Source: Terrabacter tumescens
GTDB lineage: Bacteria > Actinomycetota > Actinomycetes > Actinomycetales > Dermatophilaceae
Assembly: GCF_014646815.1 (NCBI RefSeq)
Contig: NZ_BMNZ01000008.1
Coordinates: 112,906-176,905 of the forward strand
DNA length: 64,000 nucleotides
Direction: 5' to 3'
Part shown: piece after piece, positions 26,807 to 35,328 of the stretch
Position numbering within the stretch: position 1 is the first letter of the stretch
Layout of the letters: each line of letters starts with the position of its first letter
Notes under the pieces: generated by a model
The model's input: the letters and a program-made list of their open reading frames with translations, nothing else
What the model was told of the DNA's origin: nothing
Databases searched by the model: none
Translations under genes and position numbers: made by a program

Positions 26807-27115
26807 TCAGGCCGGCGCTCCCGGCACCGCCGGCCCGCCCGCCGCCGGAGCGGGCACCCGCAGCGACGTGACGCCGCCGAGGTCGAGCCACACGGCATCA
26901 GGGGTGCGCACGACGCGGAGCAGCACGTCGTCGCACCCCGGACACCGGCCGACGAGGCCCGGGTCGGGCCCGTAGACCCGCAGGGTAGCGACCTCGGCGG
27001 ACGCGCCGCAGCCGCGGCACCGGACGACGGCTGCCGTGACGTCGAGCGCGAAGAGCTCGGAGAGCGGGCCGGCCATGAGGTTGCCGTCCCAGTCGGGCAT
27101 CTCGGTACTCGTCAT
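26807..27115 (-). CDS. DUF6510 zinc-ribbon protein
   Basis: This 102-residue protein carries DGNLMAGPLSELFALDVT and two cysteine pairs (CRGCG and CPGCD), which define the DUF6510 family and predict a zinc ribbon. Family members are encoded next to molybdopterin oxidoreductase and ferredoxin-reductase-like genes, as here. The role is unknown; it may help assemble or regulate the pair upstream in the operon. There is a 12-base gap to the reductase stop codon. Confidence 0.82.
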   Translation of the reverse strand: MTSTEMPDWDGNLMAGPLSELFALDVTAAVVRCRGCGASAEVATLRVYGPDPGLVGRCPGCDDVLLRVVRTPDAVWLDLGGVTSLRVPAPAAGGPAVPGAPA

Positions 27116-27127
27116 GGTGGAGCCTCC

Positions 27128-27883
27128 TCACGGGCCGCTGGGCCCGAATCGCTCTGTCCTGATGTGGTCAGCCGCGTGGCCGAGGCCGACGAGCAGGTCT
27201 GCCGCGGTCTCGACGAACCCGGTCGGGCCGCAGACGTAGCAGGTGGGCGCGTCGGCGGCGCCCCACCCGGGGGCGACGAGGTCCTCCTCGCGCAGCCGAC
27301 CGACCGCGCGCGGGCCGCCGTCGGGCGCCCGACGCGTGTGCACGAGGAGCACATCAGCCCCTGGCGTCGAGCCGAGCGCCGCGAGCTCGCCGCGGTAGAT
27401 GACGTCCTCGGGCTCCCGCACCGAGTAGACGAGCCGAAACGGCGGAGAGTCCGGCTCACGGGCCCGGAGCATCGCCATGAGCGGCACGACACCGGACCCA
27501 CCCGCGACGAGCAGCACCGGACCGGGCTGGCCCGTGCGCCAGACGAACCAGCCGCCGACCGGTCCGCGCAGGCGCACCGTGTCGCCGACGGCGAGCCCAT
27601 CGGCGAGGAACGTCGACACCTCACCGTCGGGGACCCGCTGCACCGTGAGCTCGACGAGGCTGCCACGCTCGGGCGCCGAGACGGAGTAGCTCCGGGTCGC
27701 GGTGTAGCCGTCGGGCGCCGTCAGCCGGACGTCGACGTGCTGTCCCGGCAGGTGGCCGGGCCACCCGTCGACGTCGAGGACGAGCGTCACCGCGCTGTCG
27801 GTCTCGGGACGGCGCTCGACGAGCGTGGCCTCACGCCACGCGCGCCGGGCGCTCAGTCCCCCTGGTACCGCTGCTCGCGCCAT
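27128..27883 (-). CDS. Ferredoxin/flavodoxin-NADP reductase-like oxidoreductase
   Basis: This 251-residue protein has an FAD-binding barrel with RSYSVSAPE (the RxYS flavin motif) and an NAD(P)-binding half with GGSGVVPLMAML and CGPTGFVETAADLL. It would transfer electrons between NAD(P)H and a partner. Its ATG lies inside the end of the molybdopterin gene (31-base overlap). The partner is therefore probably that enzyme. Long upstream extensions in this frame are antisense or overlap artefacts. Confidence 0.88.
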   Translation of the reverse strand: MARAAVPGGLSARRAWREATLVERRPETDSAVTLVLDVDGWPGHLPGQHVDVRLTAPDGYTATRSYSVSAPERGSLVELTVQRVPDGEVSTFLADGLAVGDTVRLRGPVGGWFVWRTGQPGPVLLVAGGSGVVPLMAMLRAREPDSPPFRLVYSVREPEDVIYRGELAALGSTPGADVLLVHTRRAPDGGPRAVGRLREEDLVAPGWGAADAPTCYVCGPTGFVETAADLLVGLGHAADHIRTERFGPSGP

Positions 27884-28452
27884 GGGTCGCCGTAGTCGTG
27901 GTAGCCGAGCGCCTCCCAGAAGCCGGGCGAGTCCTCGACCACGAGCTCGATGCCGCGCACCCACTTGGCCGACTTCCAGAAGTAGAGGTGCGGCACGAGC
28001 AGCCTTGCGGGACCGCCGTGCTCGGGCCGGAGGTCGTCGCCGTCGAACTCGAAGGCGACCCAGGCCTGCCCGTCGAGGAGGTCCTCGAGCGGCAGGTTCG
28101 TCGTGTAGCCGCCGTAGCTGTGCACCATCGCGTAGTCCGCGCCCGTCTCGACGTCGGCGAGGAGCGTGTCGACCGAGACGCCCCGCCACTCGGTGTCGAG
28201 CTTGGACCAGCTCGTGACGCAGTGGATGTCGACGGTCACCGTCTCGGCCGGCAGCGCCATGAGGTCTGTCCACGACCACGTGTGCCGGGTGCCGTCCTCC
28301 GTCGCGACCCAGAGCTCCCACTCGTGGTGCTCGATCCCGGGCGTCGGCCCGGCGGACAGCACCGGGAAGTCACCCGTGAGGTACTGCCCCGGGGGCAGCC
28401 GGTCGTCGCGGCCGCGCGGTCGGCCCTGGAAACCTCGCGTGACGAAGTCCAT
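27853..28452 (-). CDS. Sulfite oxidase-like molybdopterin oxidoreductase
   Basis: This 199-residue protein is a compact YedY/sulfite-oxidase catalytic domain. The molybdenum-ligating cysteine is in VTVDIHCVTSWSKLDTEW, and the cofactor-binding block VHSYGGYTTNLPLEDLL is intact. There is no Tat signal, so it should be cytosolic. Electrons are likely exchanged with the flavin reductase encoded next. mobA and fdhD further along the window also concern molybdenum cofactor. The substrate is not known. Confidence 0.88.
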   Translation of the reverse strand: MDFVTRGFQGRPRGRDDRLPPGQYLTGDFPVLSAGPTPGIEHHEWELWVATEDGTRHTWSWTDLMALPAETVTVDIHCVTSWSKLDTEWRGVSVDTLLADVETGADYAMVHSYGGYTTNLPLEDLLDGQAWVAFEFDGDDLRPEHGGPARLLVPHLYFWKSAKWVRGIELVVEDSPGFWEALGYHDYGDPWREQRYQGD

Positions 28453-28549
28453 GCCCCCTGACTGTAGGGGCCGGCGCGTCCGGGCGGAACCGTCCACGAC
28501 GTGAGCGGTCCCGGCACGGTCCTCCCCATCCGCGCACGGGCGGGGCAGG

Positions 28550-29365
28550 ATGAGTCCCGTGACGACGACGCTGCCGCAGCTGTCGCTGTCGGGCGGCGTG
28601 GCCACGATCCGGCTCGCGCGTCCCGACGCCGGCAATGCCGTCGACCTGCCGACCGCGCTGGCGCTGCGCGACGTCGTCGCCGAGGTCGCGAGCGCCACCC
28701 CACCGGTGCACGTCGTCGCGCTCCGGGCCGACGGCCGCCTCTTCTGCGCCGGTGGTGACGTGCGCGCCATGGCCGCTGCCACCGACCGGCCCGCCTTCGT
28801 CGCCGAGCTCGCGGGCGTGCTCCACGAGACGCTCGAGGCCCTGCGCGCCCTGCCCGTCCCCGTCGTCGCGGTCGTCCAGGGCCCCGCTGCGGGCGCGGGC
28901 GTGGGGCTCGTCCTCGCGGCCGACGTGGTGCTGGCCGCCGACCATGTGACGTTCGTGGCGGCGTACCCCTCGGTGGGCCTGTCGCCGGACTGCGGCGTCA
29001 GCGCGCTGCTGCCCGGCGTGGTCGGCGCCCGTCGGGCCGCGCTCTTCCTCCTGACGGGCGCGCCCGTCGACGCCGCGACGGCGCTCGACTGGGGGCTCGT
29101 CAGCGAGGTCTGCCCGGCCGAGACCCTCGACGCCCGCGCGGGCGCGGTCGTCGGCGCGATCGCCGCCCTCCCGCGCCAGGCCGTGGGCGAGGCCGCCCGC
29201 CTGCTGCGCCGCTCCGGCGAGAGGTCGTATGCCGCGTCGCTCGCCGACGAGGCCGCCACCATCGCGCGCCTCTCGTCCACCGACGAGGCGGGCGCCCTGC
29301 TCGCCGCCTTCGCGTCCCCCGCCCGGCCGACCCCCGCCCGTCCGACCCCCGGAGAGCCCACATGA
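28550..29365 (+). CDS. Enoyl-CoA hydratase/isomerase family protein
   Basis: This 271-residue crotonase-fold protein has the oxyanion-hole segments FCAGGDVRAM and GPAAGAGVGLVLAADVV. The position of the usual catalytic Glu in the second loop reads SPDCGVSALLP, so a canonical hydratase Glu pair is not obvious and an isomerase or hydrolase activity is possible. It overlaps the start of the acyl-CoA ligase (ATGA). A GTG at 28559 is an alternative start. Confidence 0.87.
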   Translation: MSPVTTTLPQLSLSGGVATIRLARPDAGNAVDLPTALALRDVVAEVASATPPVHVVALRADGRLFCAGGDVRAMAAATDRPAFVAELAGVLHETLEALRALPVPVVAVVQGPAAGAGVGLVLAADVVLAADHVTFVAAYPSVGLSPDCGVSALLPGVVGARRAALFLLTGAPVDAATALDWGLVSEVCPAETLDARAGAVVGAIAALPRQAVGEAARLLRRSGERSYAASLADEAATIARLSSTDEAGALLAAFASPARPTPARPTPGEPT

Positions 29366-30900
29366 GTGTCACGACCTCGAGCACCGTCGACGACATCGTC
29401 CGCCGCAGCGCGACGCGTCACCCCGACCGGGTGGCCCTCGTCTTCGAGGACCGGACGTGGACGTATGCCGCCCTCGACGACGCCGTGTCACGCGCGGCCG
29501 CCCACCTGCTGGGTCTCGGGCTGGCCGCCGGCGACCGGGTCGCGACGGTCGGGGTCAACTCCGACGCCTACCTGCTCGCCTTCCTCGGCTGTGCCCGCGC
29601 GGGGCTCGTGCACGTGCCGATCAACTACGCCCTGACCGGGCCCGAGCTGACCTACCTGCTGCGTGACTCGGGTGCGCGGGTGGCGCTCGTCGACGTGGGG
29701 CTGCGCGAGCCGGTCGAGGCCGTCCGCGCGGACACCGACCTCGAGCAGGTGCTGCTGCTCCACGGCAGCGACGACGCACTCCTGCCGCGGTGGAGCGAGG
29801 GCGAGGTGCCCGTGCTCGACCGGGAGACCAGCGACACCGACCTCGTCCAGCTGCTCTACACCTCGGGCACGACGTCGCAGCCCAAGGGCGCGATGATGAC
29901 GCACCGTGCGCTCGTCCACGAGTACGTCTCGTGCATCGTGGGTCTCGACCTGCGCGAGGACGACGCGCCCCTGCACTCGATGCCGCTCTACCACTCGGCC
30001 CAGATGCACGTCTTCCTGCTGCCCTACCTCGCGGTCGGGGCGACGAACCACCTGCTGACCCGGCCCGACGTGGCGACCATCCTCGAGCGGGTCGAGGCGC
30101 ACGGCATCGGCTCGCTCTTCCTCGCGCCGACCGTCTGGGTGCCGCTGTCGAACCACCCGGCGCTCGACACCGCCGACCTCGGCTCGCTGCGCAAGGCGTA
30201 CTACGGCGCGTCGATCATGCCGGTCCCGGTGCGCGACCGCCTGCAGCAGCGGCTGCCCGGGCTCGAGTTCTGGAACTGCTTCGGCCAGTCCGAGATCGGC
30301 CCGCTCGCCACGGTCCTGCGTCCGGAGGAGCACGCCGAGCGACCCGAGGCCTGCGGGCGCACGGTGCTCTTCGTCGAGGCGCGGGTCGTCGACCCCGAGG
30401 GCAGCGACGTGCCGGCCGGCGAGCCGGGCGAGCTGCTCTACCGCTCGCCCCAGCTGTGCACCGGCTACTGGAACAAGCCCGACGCGACGAGCGAGGCGTT
30501 CCGTGACGGCTGGTTCCACTCCGGCGACCTCGTGACGCGCGACGAGGACGGCTACCTGACGGTCGTGGACCGCATCAAGGACGTCATCAACACCGGGGGC
30601 GTCATGGTCGCCTCGCGCGAGGTCGAGGACGCGCTCTACACGCACCCCGCGGTCGCCGAGGTCGCCGTCATCGCGACGCCGCACGAGCGGTGGGTCGAGG
30701 CGGTCACAGCCGTCGTCGTGCTGCGTCCGGGACAGACCACGACCGAGACCGAGCTCGTCGACCACGCCCGCGCGACGCTCGCGCCGTTCAAGCTGCCCAA
30801 GGCGATCCACTTCGTCGACGAGCTGCCCCGCAACCAGAGCGGCAAGCTGCTCAAGCGCGTCCTGCGCGACGACCTCGCGCAGCACCCCGCCACGTCCTGA
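29362..30900 (+). CDS. Acyl-CoA synthetase (AMP-binding)
   Basis: This 512-residue ANL-superfamily ligase activates a carboxylic acid as acyl-AMP and then CoA thioester. The P-loop-like motif is LLYTSGTTSQPKGAMMTH. Further blocks are YGASIMPVP, the GWFHSGDLV hinge region (A8 near DRIKDVINTGG) and the catalytic lysine in NQSGKLLKR. Coupling to the enoyl-CoA hydratase suggests catabolism of a fatty or aromatic acid. Specificity is unknown. Confidence 0.93.
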   Translation: MSVTTSSTVDDIVRRSATRHPDRVALVFEDRTWTYAALDDAVSRAAAHLLGLGLAAGDRVATVGVNSDAYLLAFLGCARAGLVHVPINYALTGPELTYLLRDSGARVALVDVGLREPVEAVRADTDLEQVLLLHGSDDALLPRWSEGEVPVLDRETSDTDLVQLLYTSGTTSQPKGAMMTHRALVHEYVSCIVGLDLREDDAPLHSMPLYHSAQMHVFLLPYLAVGATNHLLTRPDVATILERVEAHGIGSLFLAPTVWVPLSNHPALDTADLGSLRKAYYGASIMPVPVRDRLQQRLPGLEFWNCFGQSEIGPLATVLRPEEHAERPEACGRTVLFVEARVVDPEGSDVPAGEPGELLYRSPQLCTGYWNKPDATSEAFRDGWFHSGDLVTRDEDGYLTVVDRIKDVINTGGVMVASREVEDALYTHPAVAEVAVIATPHERWVEAVTAVVVLRPGQTTTETELVDHARATLAPFKLPKAIHFVDELPRNQSGKLLKRVLRDDLAQHPATS

Positions 30901-30914
30901 CCGGGCGGGAGCGC

Positions 30915-31916
30915 TCAGCCGCGCGGGACGGCATACGCGAGGAAGAAGGCGGTGCCGGCGATCCACACGCCGAGGCCGGCGAGGTTGATCCGCGGGTGCA
31001 GCGTGAGCGCCGCGAGGTACTCGCGCAGGAACGCGCTCGGCAGGAAGTACCACGCCGTCGGCGCGCCCGTGACGTCCGCGTCGAGGTCGAGCCGGCGGGT
31101 CAGCAGGGCGGCCCGGCCGACGTGGTAGCTGCTCGTCACGACGCGCAGGTGACCGGTGTCGTCGATCCCCCGCGCGCGCAGGATCTCGCGCGAGAGCAGC
31201 AGGTTCTCCTCGGTCGTCGTCGAGCGGTCCTCGATGGCGAGCGCCTCGCGCGGCATGCCGTGGGCGACGAGGTAGGCCGTCATGGCCACTCCCTCGGCCA
31301 TCGGCTCGTCGTCGCCCTGGCCGCCGCTCGGGACGACGAGCGGGTCGTGGCCGAGGGCGCGCTCGTCACGCCAGGCCTTTCCCGTGGCGTCGAGGCGGTT
31401 GGCGAGCAGCGTCGGCACCGTGCCGTTGACGAGCCCCGACCCGAGGGCGATGATCGCCGCCGGCTCCGGCCGCGCGCGCCGCCGCAGGTAGGCGAGGCAG
31501 TAGAGGGCGTAGGAGAGCAGCACGAGCCCGGGGTAGCCCGGGAGCAGGAGGACGACGAGGCCGAGGACGGCGCCTCGGCTCGTGCTCGCGCCCGCACTCG
31601 GGCTCGACGGGAGGAGGACGACGGCGAGGACGGTCGCGGCGAGCATCGCGAGGCCGAGCACGAGGGCGACCGCGTTGGCCTTGTTGCGGCTCGCCGGGCG
31701 CACCATCCGCACGCCGTTGCCGACGAAGAGCAGCCCGAGCACGGTCGCTCCCACCCAGGGCAGCACGAGGGGTGAGGCCCCCGCGGCGGTCGTCGCCGCC
31801 CAGAGGGCCCCCGCGAGCAGGACACCCGCCAGCCAGCGCCGCGGCTCGACCCGCACGGTCAGCACGAACAGGACGAGGAACGCCGCCACGAGGACGAGGT
31901 CGACGAGCGGGCGCAT
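30915..31916 (-). CDS. YdcF/DUF218-family membrane protein
   Basis: This 333-residue protein has four or five N-terminal hydrophobic helices, then a DUF218 domain: AIIALGSGLVNG, then EDRSTTTEENLLLSREIL and VVTSSYHVGRAALL, where the acidic and His motifs form the family's active-site-like cleft. One more helix closes the C-terminus. Related SanA/YdcF proteins influence envelope integrity. The ATG at 31916 is preferred; longer upstream frames are antisense to the next gene. Confidence 0.87.
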   Translation of the reverse strand: MRPLVDLVLVAAFLVLFVLTVRVEPRRWLAGVLLAGALWAATTAAGASPLVLPWVGATVLGLLFVGNGVRMVRPASRNKANAVALVLGLAMLAATVLAVVLLPSSPSAGASTSRGAVLGLVVLLLPGYPGLVLLSYALYCLAYLRRRARPEPAAIIALGSGLVNGTVPTLLANRLDATGKAWRDERALGHDPLVVPSGGQGDDEPMAEGVAMTAYLVAHGMPREALAIEDRSTTTEENLLLSREILRARGIDDTGHLRVVTSSYHVGRAALLTRRLDLDADVTGAPTAWYFLPSAFLREYLAALTLHPRINLAGLGVWIAGTAFFLAYAVPRG

Positions 31917-31994
31917 GCGACGAGCATGCCTTCCCTGGCCCCCTGTCACGAAACCGGCTGGTGGGCAGGGCCGTCCGGGGTGTCGAATCGAGGC

Positions 31995-33401
31995 ATGACC
32001 GGCATCGACGCGGACGGGATCCGCAGCGCGTTCATCGACCACCTGGCCCGCCGCGGTCACGCGGTCATCCCGCGCGCCTCGCTCGTGCCGGACGACGACC
32101 CGACGACGCTCTTCACCGGCAGCGGCATGCAGCCGCTCGTGCCCTACCTGCTCGGGGCAGACCACCCAGCCGGCGCGCGGCTCGTCGACAGCCAGACCTG
32201 CCTGCGCGTCCAGGACATCGAGGAGGTCGGCGACAACCGGCACACGACGTTCTTCGAGATGCTCGGCAGCTGGAGCCTCGGCGACTACTTCAAGGACGTG
32301 CAGCTCCGGCAGTTCTGGGAGTTCCTCACCGCCACGGTCGGGTTGGACCCCGCCCGGATCCACGTCTCGTGCTTCATCGGGGACGAGCCACACGGCATAC
32401 CCAAGGACGAGGAGTCGGCCGCGCTGTGGACCGAGCTCTTCACGGCGGCCGGGGTCGACGCGGGCCAGGTCGACCTCGACACCGAGGAGCACGCCGCGCA
32501 GGTCGGCACCGGCGGCGCGCGGATCGTCTTCTACGGCGCGAAGAACTGGTGGTGCCGCGAGGGCGCGGCGGAGCGTATGCCGGTCGGCGAGCCGGGCGGC
32601 CCCGACACCGAGGTCTTCTACCTCTTCCCGCACGTCGAGCACGACCCTGCCTACGGGCTGCACTGCCACCCGAACTGTGACTGCGGGCGGTTCATCGAGC
32701 TCGGCAACTCGGTGTTCATGGAGTACCGCCGCACCGAGACCGGGTTCGAGCCGCTGCCGCGCCGCAACGTCGACTACGGCGGGGGCCTCGAGCGCATCGC
32801 CGCCGCGGCGATCGACAGCCCCGACGTCTTCCGGATCAGCCTGCTGTGGCCGATCGTCGAGCGGCTCGAGGCGCTGTCCGGGCGCATTTACGAGGACGAG
32901 ACGCTCGCGATGCGCGTCATCGCCGACCACCTCCGGGGCGCGACGTTCCTCGCCGTCGACGGCGTGCGACCGAGCAACAAGGCGCAGGGCTACGTCCTGC
33001 GACGGCTCGTGCGTCGCGCCGTCCGTTTCGCCGTCGACCTCGGGATCGAGGACAACTTCTTCCCCCACGTCGTCACGACCGTCGCCGCGACCTACGCCTC
33101 CGCCTACCCCGAGGTGGCGGCGGCTGCGGACGACGTCGTCGACGTGCTCGCGCGCGAGGAGCAGGTCTTCCGCCGCACCCTGCGGCGCGGCCTCGAGCGG
33201 CTCGAGAGCCACCGCGGCTCGGTGGTGACCGGCGCCGACCTCTTCGCGCTCCACGACACCTACGGCTTCCCCATCGAACTGTCGACCGAGGTGGCAGGCG
33301 CGGAGGGCATCGCCGTCAGCGACACCTGGCGCACCGAGTTCGACGACCACATGGCCGCGCAACGGGCGCGTTCACGTGCTGCCACGCGGGAATCCGGCTG
33401 A
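31995..33401 (+). CDS. Truncated alanyl-tRNA synthetase paralogue (catalytic core only)
   Basis: This 468-residue class II synthetase-like protein covers only the aminoacylation and tRNA-recognition domains of AlaRS. Motif 2 lies at about 71-99 (RVQDIEEVGDNRHTTFFEML) and motif 3 contains GGGLER (262-267) in place of the usual bacterial GMGLER. The editing and C-Ala domains of the normal ~880-residue enzyme are absent. Loops such as EPHGIPKDEES and KNWW resemble short AlaRS forms of candidate-phyla bacteria rather than the actinobacterial housekeeping enzyme (remembered similarity). Known E. coli N-terminal fragments of about 461 residues still charge tRNA, so activity is possible. A TCGAAT box lies 6 bases before the ATG. 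Confidence 0.85.
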   Translation: MTGIDADGIRSAFIDHLARRGHAVIPRASLVPDDDPTTLFTGSGMQPLVPYLLGADHPAGARLVDSQTCLRVQDIEEVGDNRHTTFFEMLGSWSLGDYFKDVQLRQFWEFLTATVGLDPARIHVSCFIGDEPHGIPKDEESAALWTELFTAAGVDAGQVDLDTEEHAAQVGTGGARIVFYGAKNWWCREGAAERMPVGEPGGPDTEVFYLFPHVEHDPAYGLHCHPNCDCGRFIELGNSVFMEYRRTETGFEPLPRRNVDYGGGLERIAAAAIDSPDVFRISLLWPIVERLEALSGRIYEDETLAMRVIADHLRGATFLAVDGVRPSNKAQGYVLRRLVRRAVRFAVDLGIEDNFFPHVVTTVAATYASAYPEVAAAADDVVDVLAREEQVFRRTLRRGLERLESHRGSVVTGADLFALHDTYGFPIELSTEVAGAEGIAVSDTWRTEFDDHMAAQRARSRAATRESG

Positions 33402-33473
33402 CCGAGTTGACGTGGGGGAAAGCTCAGTCACTTCGCCCCAACTTCGGCGTTCGTTCCCGTAGCGTGTCCTACT

Positions 33474-33545
33474 GGAAGGGCCGGGATTGACTGCCACTCC
33501 ACCCCTCCCTCACGGCTTGGCAGTCAGGTGGGGTCCGGCCCTTCC
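33474..33545 (+). ncRNA. Nested long inverted repeat, possible structured RNA or terminator
   Basis: Outer arms GGAAGGGCCGG (33474-33484) and CCGGCCCTTCC (33535-33545) are perfectly complementary. Inside them TGACTGCCA (33488-33496) pairs with TGGCAGTCA (33518-33526). A TAGCGT -10-like box at 33460-33465 would place a transcript start almost exactly at the first stem base. It lies between convergent genes ending at 33401 and 33604. No U-tract follows, so it is not a classic terminator. Confidence 0.4.
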
Positions 33546-33603
33546 GCCATCCCCGGCACGCACGAGGTCGTATGCGGCTCAGCGCGGGTCAGTGCGTCAC
33601 GGC

Positions 33604-34443
33604 TCAGCGTGTCACGGCGCAGCCGGCGAGGATGCGGGCGATCTGCGCGCCCTCCGCGGGTGTGACCCACAGGTGGTAGCGCTGCTTGACGCTCACCTGA
33701 CGCGCCACGTAGGCGCAGCGGTAGGGCTTGTTCGGCGGCAGCCAGGACGCGGCGTCCGAGTCGCGCTTGGCACTGTTGGTCGGCCCGTCCACCGCGAGCA
33801 GGTTGAGCGGGTCGTTGGCGAGCGTCGTGCGTTGGACGGCGGTCAGCTGCTGGGCGCCGGTGACCCAGGCGTCGCCGAGCGCCACGACGTGGTCGATCTG
33901 CACCCGTGACGACGTGGACCGGCCGCGGGTGAAGGTGATGGTCCGCGCCGTGTAGGGGTCGGCCAGCACGCCCGAGAGCACGACGCAGCCACGGGTGCCG
34001 GGCTTGAGGCGCTCCCCCGTGAGGTCGCGACGGAGGATGTCGTTGCGGGTGTCGCAGCCGTTGTGGCCGAGGCTGACGTCGACGTCGTCGGTCCAGGCCT
34101 GCCCGAAGGCGGCCCGGGCGTAGCCGGTCTTGGGCGCGCGGCCCTTGACCGGGAGGCGGGCGAGCGCCGCGAGCGCGTCCGACACCTGCTCACGGGTCAG
34201 GGGCGGGACGGCCGTCGCGCTCGTCGTGGCCGTCGTGGTCTTCGTTCCCGACGGGCTGGCGCCACCCTCGACGCGCGTCGAGGCGTGGGGGCCGCCGGCG
34301 TCGTGCCCGGCTCCCGGGGACGCGAGCGGCAGCCCGCAGCCCGCAAGCAGTCCGGCGGCAGCGAGCGCGGTGAGGCACCGACCCAGCTGCGTCCGCACCG
34401 GCCGGGATGAAGTCTGGGTGGTTCGAGGCACGACGGGAGACAT
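33604..34443 (-). CDS. Secreted lipoprotein HNH nuclease (DUF1524/GmrSD-like)
   Basis: This 279-residue protein has a signal peptide ending in a lipobox (LAAAGLLAGCG), so it is probably membrane-anchored outside. A Ser/Thr/Ala linker is followed by an HNH-type domain, with QIDHVVALGDAWVTGA as the DHV motif and DPLNLLAVDGPTNSAKRDSD as the N...K part. Secreted members of this family are DNases used for nutrient or DNA processing. The ATG at 34443 places the basic n-region correctly; a start at 34500 is less likely. Confidence 0.87.
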   Translation of the reverse strand: MSPVVPRTTQTSSRPVRTQLGRCLTALAAAGLLAGCGLPLASPGAGHDAGGPHASTRVEGGASPSGTKTTTATTSATAVPPLTREQVSDALAALARLPVKGRAPKTGYARAAFGQAWTDDVDVSLGHNGCDTRNDILRRDLTGERLKPGTRGCVVLSGVLADPYTARTITFTRGRSTSSRVQIDHVVALGDAWVTGAQQLTAVQRTTLANDPLNLLAVDGPTNSAKRDSDAASWLPPNKPYRCAYVARQVSVKQRYHLWVTPAEGAQIARILAGCAVTR

Positions 34444-34544
34444 TGCCACACAATGGAATTCGAGGGGATGCGGCGCGCCGGTGGGCACGGGAGGGGCCAC
34501 ACGGCATACGACTCCCCGGCGTCGGAGGCACCGACCACGCGGGC

Positions 34545-34550
34545 TAGAGT
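34545..34550 (+). promoter_or_regulatory. -10 box TAGAGT upstream of YdjM-like gene
   Basis: TAGAGT is followed by a 27-base gap to the ATG at 34578, with GGGTGG as a ribosome site. A GTG at 34559 opens only a nine-codon frame that ends just after the real start. Confidence 0.4.
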
Positions 34551-34577
34551 CTGCCGCCGTGAGAAGGGTGGTCGGCG

Positions 34578-35315
34578 ATGCTCGGTAGGACGCATGCCCT
34601 GTCGGGGGCGGTCGCCGTGCTGGCGCTGACGCCGCTGCTCAGATCCCACGGCGTGACGGTCGACGCGTGGGCCGTCCCGGTCGCCGCCGTCACGGCCGCA
34701 GGCGCCGCGATCCTGCCCGACGTCGACCACGCGCACGCCACACCGGCGCGCTCCCTCGGACCCGTCTCGGCCGGACTCGCTTGGTGCGTAGGGCTGCTCA
34801 GCGGCGGCCACCGCAACGGCACGCACTCGTTCGTCGGGCTCGCGGCCTTCACCGGGCTGGCCGCCTGGCTGACCCACCTCGGCGGCCTGCCGCTCGGGCT
34901 GCTCCTCTCGTTCCTCTTCGCGATCGCCGCGGCAGCACTGCGCGTCAACATGGTCCGCGCGACCGTCGGTCACACGCTCCTGTGCCTGCTCATGGGGGCG
35001 ATGCTGACGCGCGGGGCCGTGCTCGACTCGTTCCCCGTCGAGGTCGTGCCGTGGGCGGTGGCCACGGGAGTGACGGTGCACCTGCTCGGCGACATGGCCA
35101 CAGTGCAGGGGTGCCCGCTGTTCTGGCCGGTGCACCGGCACCGCTACAACTACCTGGCACTCAGCACCGACCACGCCGTCGAGCGCTACGTCGTCGGGCC
35201 GGCCCTCATGCTGGCGGCCGCGTGGCTCGTGGTGACGATGGCTGGTGGTGTCGATGTCATCGGCCCGGCGCTGCGCACGTCGTGGTGGACCGTGCGGTCA
35301 CTCGTCCCGGGCTGA
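34578..35315 (+). CDS. YdjM-like membrane-bound metal-dependent hydrolase
   Basis: This 245-residue protein has about six hydrophobic segments and the His/Asp pattern of the LexA-binding inner-membrane YdjM family: GRTHALSGA at the start, PDVDHAHA, then HRNGTHSFVG and a late H-D pair (HLLGDMATVQG). The motif residues could bind metal at the membrane surface. E. coli ydjM is SOS-regulated; no LexA box was recognised here. Function is unknown. Confidence 0.85.
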   Translation: MLGRTHALSGAVAVLALTPLLRSHGVTVDAWAVPVAAVTAAGAAILPDVDHAHATPARSLGPVSAGLAWCVGLLSGGHRNGTHSFVGLAAFTGLAAWLTHLGGLPLGLLLSFLFAIAAAALRVNMVRATVGHTLLCLLMGAMLTRGAVLDSFPVEVVPWAVATGVTVHLLGDMATVQGCPLFWPVHRHRYNYLALSTDHAVERYVVGPALMLAAAWLVVTMAGGVDVIGPALRTSWWTVRSLVPG

Positions 35316-35328
35316 GCTCGCCTCCGGG

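Noticed and set aside
28453..29421. Long minus-strand upstream extension of the molybdopterin oxidoreductase
   Set aside because: It is antisense to the enoyl-CoA hydratase and low complexity; the ATG at 28452 fits the family N-terminus.
31917..33362. N-terminal extension of the minus-strand YdcF-like frame
   Set aside because: It is entirely antisense to the AlaRS-like gene and lacks family similarity; the membrane helices start at 31916.
33474..33545. tRNA gene
   Set aside because: The nested stems do not form a cloverleaf and there is no T-loop or CCA-type end.
34559..34588. Nine-codon leader peptide starting at GTG 34559
   Set aside because: It has no regulatory codon run and no attenuator, and overlaps the real start by chance.
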